From: Caenorhabditis remanei
Taxonomy: Eukaryota; Nematoda; Chromadorea; Rhabditida; Rhabditidae
DNA length: 64,000 nucleotides
NCBI RefSeq assembly: GCF_010183535.1
Contig: NC_071328.1
Span: 9,982,001 to 10,046,000 of the forward strand
Direction: 5' to 3'
Positions 1 to 11,500 of the stretch are shown here, piece after piece. The number at the start of each line of letters is the position of its first letter. Position 1 is the stretch's first letter. The notes under the pieces were generated by a model, which ran no database searches, was not told where the DNA came from, and saw only the letters and a program-made list of their open reading frames with translations. Both the position numbers and the translations under genes were made by a program.

Positions 1-310
1 ATTCTTACGTAAAATTGGTGGAGTATCAAGTCGTCCACCGGGAAGTGCAGCCAGCTTGATGTCTTTGAATAAGATTTCAAATGAAACAATTATCAAACCG
101 GGTGGATTAATGAAGAGCAACAGTTTGAGCAATGAACCATGGAAGAAAGTGGTTCTCGGTGGTGCGAGTATGCCAAGAGAAGGTAGATTTCAGCTCTGAT
201 TGATCATGCAAACATCTTATTCAATTTCAGCTAACAATAATCACAAAGCCGGTCTCGGAGCTAGACTCAAAAACTCACTGTTTGGCTCTCGAAAACGATT
301 GGACGGTTAA
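1..310 (+). CDS. 3' end of unidentified gene (partial)
   Basis: Two exons, 1-182 and 231-310, join in frame and end at TAA 308-310. The window holds only the last 86 or so residues. The intron is 48 bp with a GTAGAT donor and a TTTCAG acceptor. The peptide is basic and rich in Gly, Ser and Asn, with a run of Lys/Arg near its C-terminus (GSRKRLDG), and no recognisable domain. It looks like a disordered tail. I do not recognise the family; the 5' part lies outside the window and would be needed to name it. Confidence 0.7.
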
Positions 311-888
311 TTACCTTTTTCTTTTCCCTTTAGTTGATCATATATGTATCTTGTTGCTCAAATCAATTGTTCAGTTGAAATGCGGTTTATCGTTCTTTCT
401 TTCTTCATTTTTCTCTTTTTATCCTTTTGTAAATTGAGAAAAATAATGAGAAAATCATTCTTCAAATGAGCCATTTTTGAAGATATTTCCTCACTTTTGT
501 CTCTCATTTAACCCTCATCCGCTATTCATAATATTTCAGTTGTTAAGCATAAGCTTCGTATTTATCATAAATCTTTCAAACAATAACAGTATTATTTTCA
601 ATACACATTAAATCGATTAAAAATGTAAAAATCTAGATTCGAGCGGGAGGATGAATAATTGTATTAGCCACGCCTCCTGAGAATTAGTCTCGCAACGAAA
701 AACAGAAGAAAGGATTGAAACGGTCATTGAACCCTTCCCCTCGCAGCCCCAATGCTCATTTCATGATTTTCTTTTCTTTCATCATCATATTTTGCACACG
801 TTTGGAAAGGAAAACATCGGATCGAATCGTTTTCTTTCTTTCTTTCTATTCTCTTCTTCTTATTCGTCTACTTCGCAGTGTCTGTGAT
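311..888. other. Intergenic region, 3' side of the first gene
   Basis: This is AT-rich sequence with pyrimidine tracts, presumably 3'UTR and spacer. I see no coding potential; the short frame at 715-927 runs into the repeat element and has no splice or homology support. Confidence 0.6.
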
Positions 889-3561
889 CAGGCCCATAAT
901 CCAGGGGTACATCCAAAAAGCCCATAATCCAAGGGTACATCGAAAAAGGGTACATCGATGAAAAATTTGATCATAGGGTACCTTGAATCAGAGGGCACAC
1001 TGGATCATAGGGTACATCTAGGAGGTGTTATCATAGGGCACATCTTACGAGGCGTTGTCTGTAAGATGAGGATTCCTCTTGGCACAGTTGCAAAAAGTTG
1101 TTTCAATCCGAACTCTTTTCACAGCATATGTACCCCTATGGTAGTGATTTACAAAAAATATGTCACCAGTCCTCTATGACGTCATCATAGGAAAATATGA
1201 CCAATAATTGACTTTTCACCCAAAAATTCATAAAAATTTCAATTTTTCAAATAACTTTAGGAAACTTTGGCAACATGTTAGGAGTGATTTTGACTACCTC
1301 TACACAAATTTTCAGCCCCTCAGACACCCCAGAAACCGTTCAAGTTAATTCCATTTTCATGTTTTTCCAACTTTTCTCGAAAAATCCCTCTAGAAGTACT
1401 CAAATTTCAAATCGTATTCGTATTCTCCGCAAAAAGTTTTATTAGGTCCAGTAAAAATCATCAAAAAACCATTGCACCATTTTGAGATTTTTTGGTTTTT
1501 TCAAAAATCACATAAGGGTCCCCCCTTATGAAAAAAAAAATTTTCACGAAAAATTCAAAGAAAAAATTTGTTCCGAAAATAATCAGAATATTGAGAAAAG
1601 ACTTAGAATAAACCAATTCCAAGATTATACATCTCAGAAATTGGTTTGAACCGATTTCGTTTTTTTCTTCATCGAAATTTTTTCCCATTTTTTGACGTTT
1701 TCATCAATATTTTGTACTGAAGTACACAAATTTCAAGTAATGTACTTGATACTCGCTAAATTTAACAAATAATCAAAATAAGACAAATGAAAAACCATTG
1801 GACTATTTTGAGATATTTTCATTTATTTCGAAAATCACATAAGGGTCCCCCCCATGGAACAAAATTTTTATCGAAAAAATATTTAAACATTATTTTGATT
1901 TAAAAACGTTCAAAACTCTTTTACTAAACGTCTTGTAATATTGCATCAATGTTCTGAACGTTTTTGAATCAAAATAATGTTTAAATAATTTTTCGATAAA
2001 AATTTTGTTCCATGGGGGGGACCCTTATGTGATTTTCGAAATAAATGAAAATATCTCAAAATGGTCCAATGGTTTTTCATTTGTCTTATTTTGATTATTT
2101 GTTAAATTTAGCGAGTATCAAGTACATTACTTGAAATTTGTGTACTTCAGTACAAAATATTGATGAAAACGTCAAAAAATGGGAAAAAATTTCGATGAAG
2201 AAAAAAACGAAATCGGTTCAAACCAATTTCTGAGATGTATAATCTTGGAATTGGTTTATTCTAAGTCTTTTCTCAATATTCTGATTATTTTCGGAACAAA
2301 TTTTTTCTTTGAATTTTTCGTGAAAATTTTTTTTTTCATAAGGGGGGACCCTTATGTGATTTTTGAAAAAACCAAAAAATCTCAAAATGGTGCAATGGTT
2401 TTTTGATGATTTTAATTGGACCTAATAGAACTTTTTGCGGAGAATACGAATACGATTTGAAATTTGAGTACTTCTAGAGGGATTTTTCGAGAAAAGTTGG
2501 AAAAACATGAAAATGGAATTAACTTGAATGGTTTCTGGGGTGTCTGAGGGGCTGAAAATTTGTGTAGAGGTAGTCAAAATCACTCCTAACATGTTGCCAA
2601 AGTTTCCAAAAGTTATTTGAAAAATTGAAATTTTTATGAATTTTTGGGTGAAAAGTCGATTATTGGGCATATTTTCCTATGATGACGTCATAGAGGACTG
2701 GTGACATATTTTTTGTAAATCACTACCATAGGGGTACATATGCTGTAAAAAGAGTTTGGATTGAAACAACTTTTTGCAACTGTGCCAAGGCCCAACACAA
2801 ACATTCTCACTCTTACAGATAGTGCCTCTTACATGCATTCAAAGGGTACATCGGTGTAATTATCAAAGGGTACATCAATTATGTTTATAGGGTCATAGGG
2901 TACACTCACTGTACATTCAGAAAACATTGTCTTTCAAGGATCCCTTTTTTCTAGAATACTGTACTCAATATATTGCGTATTCTTCTACCTTCTCACCAAC
3001 TATCCTCTTCTAGATATTTCTTTCTGTTTTTTCTCCCAGTTATTCTTTTCTTTGTATCTTATTCTTTCTTTCAATCTGTTTCTCTTCCTCCTCTCTCTTC
3101 TCAATATTCTTACTCATGCGCTTCTGCCAGTAAGCTGCATCAGAAGGTGTTGTTGTAGATAAAGTTATTAATTAGCACACAACTCTTTCTTCCCAAACAC
3201 AAAAAGAAAATGAGGGAGAACCCTCCCTCCATTTTTCATCAGATACGCGTAGTGCGAAGGGAGTGCGTCAGAAAGAAATATCTAGAAAAGGATAGTTGGT
3301 GAGAAGGTAGAAGAATACGCAATATATTGAGTACAGTATTCTAGAAAAAAGGGATCCTTGAAAGACAATGTTTTCTGAATGTACAGTGAGTGTACCCTAT
3401 GACCCTATGAACATAATTGATGTACCCTTTGAATGCATGTAAGATGTGCCCTATGATAACACCTCCTAGATGTACCCTATGATCCAGTGTGCCCTCTGAT
3501 TCAAGGTACCCTATGATCACGATGTACCCTTTTTGGATGTACCCCTGGATTATGGGCCCTG
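889..3561. mobile_element. Palindromic element A (interrupted by element B)
   Basis: The left end 889-1048 is the inverted complement of 3439-3561, and the inner left arm 2833-3028 is the inverted complement of 3268-3438, around a loop at 3029-3267. The termini read CAGGCCCATAATCC on the left and CAGGGCCCATAATCC as the complement on the right, and both ends are flanked by TGAT, a possible 4-bp target duplication. The arms are full of short degenerate units of the type ATAGGGTACAT. Without the insertion A would be about 0.9 kb. There is no transposase gene; the small frames inside are by-products of the repeats. This is a non-autonomous foldback (MITE-like) element. Confidence 0.8.
1049..2828. 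mobile_element. Palindromic element B inserted in element A
   Basis: This is a 1.78 kb near-perfect inverted repeat with arms of roughly 0.87 kb meeting at a short loop near 1915-1955. Both ends start GAGGC followed by a related TCTGTAAGA segment. It is flanked on both sides by TTAC (1045-1048 and 2829-2832), and removing B plus one TTAC restores the uninterrupted arm sequence seen in the opposite arm of element A. This is direct evidence of insertion. Identical 75-codon frames on opposite strands (1461-1688 and 2179-2406) simply reflect the palindrome. High arm identity suggests recent insertion or continued arm conversion. Confidence 0.85.
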
Positions 3562-3817
3562 TGATCAAGAACTTTGACCCAACCGGTGTTTTCTTCCTAC
3601 CTTTCTCTGGTTTACATGATCTGATTTTATATTAAAAGACAACCAACAGCAGTAATGCTTCATTAAAATTGATATGACATTCAAATATTATTCGACAGAA
3701 ACTTCTCATTATTATATTTTTACTACTCTGAAATTTCTGTTTTGGTTCTTCCATCGCCCATTCCTTTCTTGTCTTCGATTCGTTTCTTTTTTGTTCCAGC
3801 GTTTGATTGAAACTTTG

Positions 3818-5828
3818 TCACAACACGTTCCGCCTGGAATTTTCAAATTTCCTATTTGTTAAATTCTTTTTGAAATGGTTAACCTGATCCAAACTAATCT
3901 GAAAACCATCAACAAAGTGAGCATGGTTTGGATCTCCGCGGCTCTCGCTGGTAATATCCCACATTTTCTTTATTTTCTGAAAAGTATTCTCCAACGCTTC
4001 ATCTTGAAAGAGCCACTCACGTCATCGTAGTTCACAATTTCTTTGATTGAGTGTTGATAAATATCTCGAAGTGCCGAAAACTTCTCATGTAGACTATCTT
4101 TCTGAGTTTCCACGACTCTTAAACGCTTGAGAGTATCAAATTTATTCTGCAAAATTGGAAAAAATTGTTCACGAAAATTGTTTCAGAATCTACCTGAAAC
4201 ACTGAAAATTTGACTGTTTTATGATCTTCTCCGAAGTGGCCATTGATAACGCAATTCGAGCAAATGGGCAGCGTATCCGTATTAACAACATCTAGATCGG
4301 ACGAATCGAGGACGTCTTGAATGACTTGATTCACGATTTCGGAACATGTTTTGCAACATAATAGTCTATAGCAGTTATTCATTGAAAATATTTGCATAAG
4401 TTATAATAAATACCTATCAAGATAATTTTTTGTTGCACATTCACTGCATGCCGTTTCGAATTTCCTTTCAGGAAGCTCACTACACTTCTCTTCTTCATCT
4501 TCTCTATTCTTTTTCACCAACTTTTCGAATGTTATCTGAAAATTTTTATGTTATTTTCAGAAATTATGAAGTCTTACTTTTTTCTTACTTCGTATTTTTC
4601 TTGGTTTTCAGCTATTGCTTTTGAGACACTCTTCATATGCTCCGAAAACTTTCGAACTTCTTCATTTATTCGATTCGTAAATTCTTGTTGCACTTCGCTT
4701 GATCTACTTTTTCTTATCATTTCAGTCATTTTTTCGAGCTCCTAAATAATGATTGATGAATAAGTTAACAATTTTTAAATTCGTTACTAACTTGACTGAA
4801 ACTATGAAACGTGGCTCCAAAGTTTCCAAACGTATCATTAGCTTGATAGAACTGATGTTCAAGTTCTTCTTTTAAATAGCCTACACTAGTGAGTTGGCTC
4901 TGGAAGTGTTGCGCTGACTGAAAATTCATGATAAAACTGATTTTACCTTTCAAATGTCTAAACTCACTACTAATGGAAAATATGAAATAACTTCGTGGCG
5001 CAGACTAACATGGTCTCGAATAGCACAAGTTCCGCAGACAGCCAAAGACTTGATGTTCAATTCAACCTGAACAACTTTCAAAGTAACAACATGGAAATAC
5101 AATTACTACCTGAAAATTTATAGATCCTAAAACATCATATTGAAATGGATCGTTGACACAGTCACGGCACACAAACATTCTGTAAAAAAAGCAGACATTT
5201 TCAAATTAGTGATTTATCATCTCACTCCGATTCGTTGTCATTTTTTGAGCATTTGGAGCAGTCAACTGAATTTTCTGGTTTCATCCGAAGCTTCTTCAAT
5301 AACGAAATAGTTTCTGTAATGTAAAAATAAGAATATTTTGCAAAAATGATAATTTATTTACCTTCTAGTTTAAAGTTCTTAGGAGCATCGGCATTACATT
5401 CTCTCTGTAAATATAATATTTTTGAATATTTTTGTATTTAGTATGCACAACGTACACGGCAAGTTGGACAGTTGATCGTGGTAGATCCTTGTTGATTCTT
5501 CAGGTTCTGAATACATTTATCACACATTGTATGTCCGCACTCCGTAACCACGGGATGATTCTCATCTCCTGAAGAAAGTGATAAGATTAAATTGTCGTAT
5601 TATCTTTACCCCATATTAGTTATCTCTAGCTTTCCCCCATTTGTTAATTCATTTTTACGTATCAGTGGTTTAAACCCTTGAAATAAAAAAATAAAATAAA
5701 AATCAGAAAATAGAATTATCAGATTTTGATGAACGATGAGATTATTTGAAGGACTTACCATACTCTTCTTGACAAATCTGGCATGACGGCATTTCGATAT
5801 CAACGTCTTTTGCAGTCGACGATTCCAT
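3818..5828 (-). CDS. RING-finger protein with further zinc-binding clusters
   Basis: Twelve exons give 446 residues: 5828-5759, 5568-5456, 5404-5362, 5313-5226, 5179-5110, 5066-4968, 4917-4792, 4741-4589, 4535-4414, 4365-4194, 4146-4021 and 3976-3818. The N-terminus carries a canonical C3HC4 RING: Cys16, Cys19, Cys34, His36, Cys39, Cys42, Cys57 and Cys60. Further CxxC/His clusters follow near residues 92-112, 137-149 and 330-345 and resemble degenerate B-box fingers, with an intervening coiled-coil-like stretch around 165-255. The domain order suggests an E3 ubiquitin ligase of the RING/B-box type that is expanded in nematodes. Its substrate cannot be inferred. A MITE sits about 190 bp upstream of the ATG. 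Confidence 0.85.
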
Positions 5829-6020
5829 TTCGAAGAACTTTTGCCAGTAAGAGCTGCAAATGAGAATCAAATTTTCAAAATCGAAAGAGGGGGAGCTAGA
5901 TTTTAGAATGCGAAAAAAATAAACTTTGACAAAATAAGATTGTGAAAAGCACTATTTGCCAAAAATTACCTGACTTTTTAGGAAAAAGAAGGAAAATATT
6001 TCTGAAGAAATGTTATAGTC

Positions 6021-6447
6021 GATCGATCGGTGGTACTCGCTTTTGGAACTCGGTGAAATAGAACTGTTACAAAATGGAACTCTACCACTGGTTTTGAAAA
6101 TGGTTTTTGCGCTTAAATAATATAGTTTTATTCAGTTTTTTGTTGACTATTAAATAGAAAAAGACAATCTCTTCATGATGTAAGTGTTTTTAAACCTTAA
6201 AAGTCGACTTTTCCCCACAAAAATTGGTTCTAATTCTTCTAAAAAGTCATGAATGCAAACGCGCCCCATTCGAACAAGAGTTCCATTTTGTAGCAGTTCC
6301 ATTTTACCCAGTTCCATTTCATCGAGTTCCATTTTACCGAGTTCCAAATTGTAGCAGTTCTATATTAGACAGTTCCATTTTCTCACAGTTCTATTTTGTA
6401 ACAGTTCTATTTCCCCGAGTTCCAAAAGCGAGTACCACCGATCGATC
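6021..6447. mobile_element. MITE with GATCGATCGG termini
   Basis: The terminal inverted repeats begin GATCGATCGGTGGTACTCG at 6021 and end with the complement at 6447, and pair over about 60 bp with few mismatches. The interior contains many degenerate tandem units of the form AGTTCCATTTT or AGTTCTATTT. I see no clear target duplication beyond TC. An apparent 121-codon frame at 6224-6589 is caused by these units and is not a gene. The element lies between the RING gene promoter and the 3' end of the protease gene. Confidence 0.8.
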
Positions 6448-6743
6448 TCGTACGAGACCGAATGCGTCGTTCTCTTGCGCGCAAGCTTGCGCCTTTAAGA
6501 TTACAGTAGTCATTTTCTCTTGTTCAAATGAAATATTATCAGTGATTAGGTTCATTTTATGGGTAAACAGCTTTATTATGAAAAAATAATAAAAATGAGG
6601 ATCAAAACTACATATGAGACATGCTTTCTCTCAAATCCTTTTCTCAATCTCTCTTTAGGGACTTCATGGCCGTAGAGTTTCTTCACATCAACCCTCGCAA
6701 CACTTCTCCTTCTGAAACAGCGAATTTGTTCTCTAAAAATTAG

Positions 6744-8015
6744 TTAGGTTCCCGACATTTTACAGATTCCGGTATACTCGCAAATTGGTTTCAAGTACTC
6801 GTGAACAGATGCGTGTATATCTGCTTGATTCTTTCTTTCTACATTACATGGCTCTCCTCTGCTCAAAACTGCTATCAAGATTAGTTTGTCACCTTTCTCC
6901 AACACGACCCCTCCTCCACTATCTCCCTGGAATTAATTCATTCATGGACACGAATTGAGGTTAAGTCCTACTCTACATCCCAATTGAATAGTATTGTAAC
7001 TGAACGAGCAGAGGTACTTCTCGGATAGGTGACATCGTATCATCTGTTATAAAAACAGAGGTGTTTAAGGATACGGTCGATACTCACGTGACTGCTTTCA
7101 GATCTGAGAATTCCAGTAGAAACTCTTTTGTCTGACGCTGAAATTTTGAAGTAAGAAAACGATAAAAGAGTCAAAAGCATACGATCATGACCGAAGCCAT
7201 AAATGGTAACATTCGAACTATGACGCCCATAATTTTCATCTGAAGGTGATTCATATTGTGTTTGTAAGTGGGAAGGGAGAACTAACGATCGATGCAGATT
7301 GGATGAATTTTTTCAGAGAACAGAACATCTTCATCCAGTTCTATTATTGCTATGTCATCCTGATATTCATCTCTTTTTAAATCGAGTCCACATATTCCAG
7401 GTAAAACAACCTAGATATTAATATTTACAAAATGGAAAATTTAGTACGTTACCAAAGATGGTTTCCTGGTGACTAGATCTGTATTCAATTTGATTTTTTC
7501 ACAAGCTTCACTATCTCTACACCTCGTAGCAAAATGAATGTCAGCTTCACCTCTATTGGGTGGAACAATGTAATCACTGTATTAAGAAAACAAATTAGAA
7601 GCTGGATGTTCGTATTGTTCTTACTCTCCTCGGCAGTTTGAAAGATCAATGTTTTTCTCGTTGTAGACATAAGTAAACGACTTGTCATCTGCATCTCTTA
7701 CAAAACAATGTCGAGCAGTGATGACGTGACGAGAAGATACTAGAGTACCACTACAATGCATGACCCCTTCTTCTCTGTAAACCTCAATCGGGACGGCCCA
7801 CGGAGCTTCGGATGACTCTTCTTTCGTTCCGAACATGATCTTGTTCTTCATAGCTGCATCGAAATTTTACAGAAGTTTAGTATATTTTTCTCACTTTTTT
7901 CATAATGTCCACAAACTTGCTGAATCTGTTCATTTTCCAAAGGCGATAACTTATTTCCTGACGTCCCAGTTATGAAGGCTAAAACCACTAACTTCGCAAA
8001 ACCACAACTGAACAT
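6744..8015 (-). CDS. Secreted trypsin-like serine protease
   Basis: Eight exons encode 319 residues: 8015-7895, 7853-7625, 7576-7453, 7410-7287, 7239-7183, 7137-7088, 7043-6972 and 6926-6744. An N-terminal hydrophobic signal peptide covers about residues 1-20. The catalytic triad of the S1 family is complete: His89 in TARHC, Asp177 in DDIAIIEL and Ser262 in GDSGGG. Several cysteines could form disulfides. The length fits a pro-segment plus one S1 domain, as in the nematode trypsin-like (try or DUF316-type) families. The protein is probably secreted and digestive or defensive; which paralogue it is cannot be told from the sequence alone. It is divergently arranged with spg-7. Confidence 0.9.
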
Positions 8016-8568
8016 GTTCGAATCTAAGACAGAAAATGAATCAAAGTTTTAAAATTTGTGTTTTCATTACGTCTCGTTTCAGAAATCATTATTTTTTACT
8101 ACTTCATTCCAACATGATTTCAACTCTTCAAATTTTTGGAATGATGTCTCTTGAGAAAATGTATTATTTTAAAATATTTATACGGTCAGATAAAAATTTC
8201 GTCTTGAGTGTCATTCCAACCTGGTGCGCTAGATCACTTGTGTGCATTAAAAAAAAATTTGACGATATGAGTGCATCCTGACGTGACGGTGTTTGCACAC
8301 CAATCCGAAAATTTTCAACCGTAGCTACGGTCGTAGTTACCCCTTCTTCCAGCCGTCTGTATTTAAAATAAGCTTTCTTGCATTCTTTTTTATGTTTCTA
8401 GTACTTAAAAACCCAAAAATGTTTGGATTATAAGTCATCAAAACTATATTTCTAGGTTTGTATTTTTGATCATTACGCAAGTAAAAATTTCATCATGTCA
8501 CTCCTCATTTCATTACGTTTTCTGCTCATAATTGCAATTTCTTCAATATTTTAAAGCTTACAGAAGAC
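8016..8568. promoter_or_regulatory. Divergent promoter region of protease gene and spg-7
   Basis: This 0.55 kb non-coding spacer separates divergent start codons. A TTACAG acceptor ending at 8563, five bases before the spg-7 ATG, is a likely spliced-leader site. A small dyad CGTAGCTACG lies near 8321. No TATA box or known operator stands out. Confidence 0.45.
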
Positions 8569-11500
8569 ATGTGGCGATTATGCCGAAAATCACCGAGGCA
8601 GTTAAGAAACTCGGTTGATTCCTGCTTCAACAAGCTCAATGCTAGACAGTTTTCCATCAGTTCATTTCAATCGGCAAAAGATGATGTAACTCCATATAAA
8701 AAAATAAACATTCGTTTAATTATTTTCAGAAGTCCGTGCTCAAACAACAAGAAGTACTCCACCTTCTGGCTAAAGATCAGAGATTCGAAGAGAGGCTTTT
8801 CAACCAAGTTCAGCAGACAGTTCGTTATTTCGCTCAAAAACCGAATGATCTAAAAAAGTTTTTCAAAAAAGATGCGAACAATAATTCCACAGAAAAAAAG
8901 GGTAATTGCCTAAATCCTATAAAATTCTATTTATTATTACTTTTTCAGAAACCTCTTCGAATAAAGACAGTAGTGGTGGAAAGAAAGGAGAAGACAATAA
9001 TCCCTTTAATCAATTGTAAGTTTTTATTTATTTGTGAATAACTTTCATTACATCTACTTCAGCCCTGGAGGATGGCAACAGATCGCCGTATCAGCAGGAA
9101 TCCTGATTGCTCTTTACTTGTTCATGGATTATCAATCATATCGTGAAATCTCATGGAAAGAGTTTTACAGTGACTTCTTAGAGCCTGGACTTGTTGAGAG
9201 ACTCGAAGTAGTTGATAAAAGATGGGTTCGAATTGTTAGCTCATCTGGAAAATATGCAGGAGTAAGTATTTTCAGTGTTATTTTTGGTAAAACACTTTTT
9301 TCAGCAAACATGTTACTTCAATATTGGAAGTGTAGATAGTTTTGAACGAAGTCTAGGAGCTGCACAGCATCACCTTCAGTATGACGCCGACCGTCAAATT
9401 CCAGTTCTCTATAAATCTGAGTTCAATTTGTAAGTTTGTTCTTGATTATTACCTGTATCACATAATTTTCAGCAAACGTGAGATTCCGAATCTCATCAGT
9501 GTAGCTTTTCCGCTTCTCTTCGGTTATTACATCTATCGAATGTTGAAAGGAGGAGGAGCTGCTGGTGGAGCTGGAAGAGCTGGCGGAGGCGGTCTTGGAG
9601 GAATGTTTGGAGGATTTGGACAAAGTACTGCTCGTCTTATCAACAAGGAGGACATCAAAGTAAAGTTTTCTGATGTAGCCGGCTGCGAAGAAGCGAAAAT
9701 TGAGATCATGGAATTTGTCAACTTTTTGAAAAATCCTCAGCAATATAAGGATCTTGGAGCTAAAATTCCCAAAGGAGCCATTCTGACCGGACCCCCTGGA
9801 ACAGGGAAAACTCTCCTCGCAAAAGCAACGGCAGGAGAAGCAAATGTGCCATTCATTACTGTCTCCGGATCCGAGTTTCTTGAAATGTTTGTTGGTGTAG
9901 GACCAGCAAGAGTTCGTGACATGTTCTCAATGGCGAGAAAGAATTCTCCATGTATTTTATTCATTGATGAAATTGACGCTGTTGGTAGAAAAAGAGGAGG
10001 AAAAGGAGGAATGGGTGGACATTCTGAACAAGAAAACACACTTAATCAACTTCTGGTCGAGATGGACGGATTTACTACCGACGAATCATCCGTTATTGTT
10101 ATTGCTGCTACTAATAGAGTTGATATTCTCGATTCTGCTCTTCTACGTCCCGGTCGTTTTGATAGGCAAATCTACGTTCCTGTTCCAGACATCAAGGGAA
10201 GAGCCTCCATCTTCAGAGTTCATCTTGGTCCATTGAGAACCTCTCTTGACAAAACAGTTTTGTCTAGAAAACTAGCTGCTCACACTCCTGGATTTTCTGG
10301 AGCTGATATTTCAAACGTGTGTAACGAAGCTGCACTCATTGCTGCGAGAGATGCTAACGACGAGATCTCAAACAAGCATTTTGAGCAAGCTATTGAACGT
10401 GTTGTCGCTGGAATGGAGAAGAAAACTCAAGTTTTACAAAAGGAAGAAAAGAAGACTGTTGCTTATCACGAGGCAGGCCATGCCATTGCCGGATGGTTTT
10501 TGGAATTCGCAGATCCACTTCTCAAAGTTTCAATCATTCCACGTGGAAAAGGACTTGGTTATGCACAGTATCTTCCTAAAGAGCAGTATTTATATTCGAA
10601 GGAGCAACTTCTCGATAGGTTTGTATTAATATCTGATATCCTAAGTTCATTATTTCAATACAGAATGTGCATGACCCTTGGAGGACGTGTGGCCGAAGAA
10701 ATCTTCTTTGGAAGAATCACTACAGGAGCTCAAGACGATTTGCAGAAAGTCACTCAAATGGCTTATTCTCAGGTAAATGATAAGACTTTATTATGAAGAT
10801 TAGAACAAATCAAAACATAAAGACAGAAATTTGTCGTTGGTTGCTTGTAGGAAATCTGAAAGTATAATACTAACGTAATGCGAGTTGACACACACTTACC
10901 TAATCCAACACAGGGGAGTTTTTGTCAAGAACTTCGGTGAGCCCTTCGCAAATTGTAGATGCGATTCCAGTATTGGGGTCAACGGTGCAGGTGCACTTTA
11001 CCGGGGCCATGGTAACATAAGCCACGAACAGAAGATAGAAAAACAGAAAGCTAGTTATTTGGTTCATGTTGACGAGTGAGTGGAAAGAAAATTTTTCAAA
11101 CTACGCGAGCTTTCTGGACACATGGAATTGATTATGTTTTTGTTGGCTCAAGGACGAGATAGCTTGAGAGTTGTAGGAGGTAGTAGACATTGAAGAGAGC
11201 AACAATATATGAGAAAACATGTGGTATTCTGAAGAAATAGTTTATTGGAAATGAAACAAATACGAAAGCAGAAAAAGAGCTGTTGGTATGGTCAAATAAG
11301 ATAAATAAATAAGTTAAGAGGTTTTTATCGGATTATCTTTCAATTACGTTGGAGAAAATAGTACGAACGGAAAGGGGTGTTGAGATGCTGCTCCGCTGAT
11401 AGATGCAGATTATCTAATAGATGGCGGAAGGTTGTAAGCGTTCCCGGAATTCTGAAACTGTATAGACGATTAAGTATATTTTTTGATGGAAAATTAAATA

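Noticed and set aside
1461..2406. Identical 75-codon frames on opposite strands at 1461-1688 and 2179-2406
   Set aside because: They are mirror copies created by the palindromic element, with low-complexity Phe/Lys/Asn content and no splice or start context.
6224..6589. 121-codon frame rich in PFYRVP repeats
   Set aside because: It is the translation of the tandem AGTTCCATTTT units inside a MITE.
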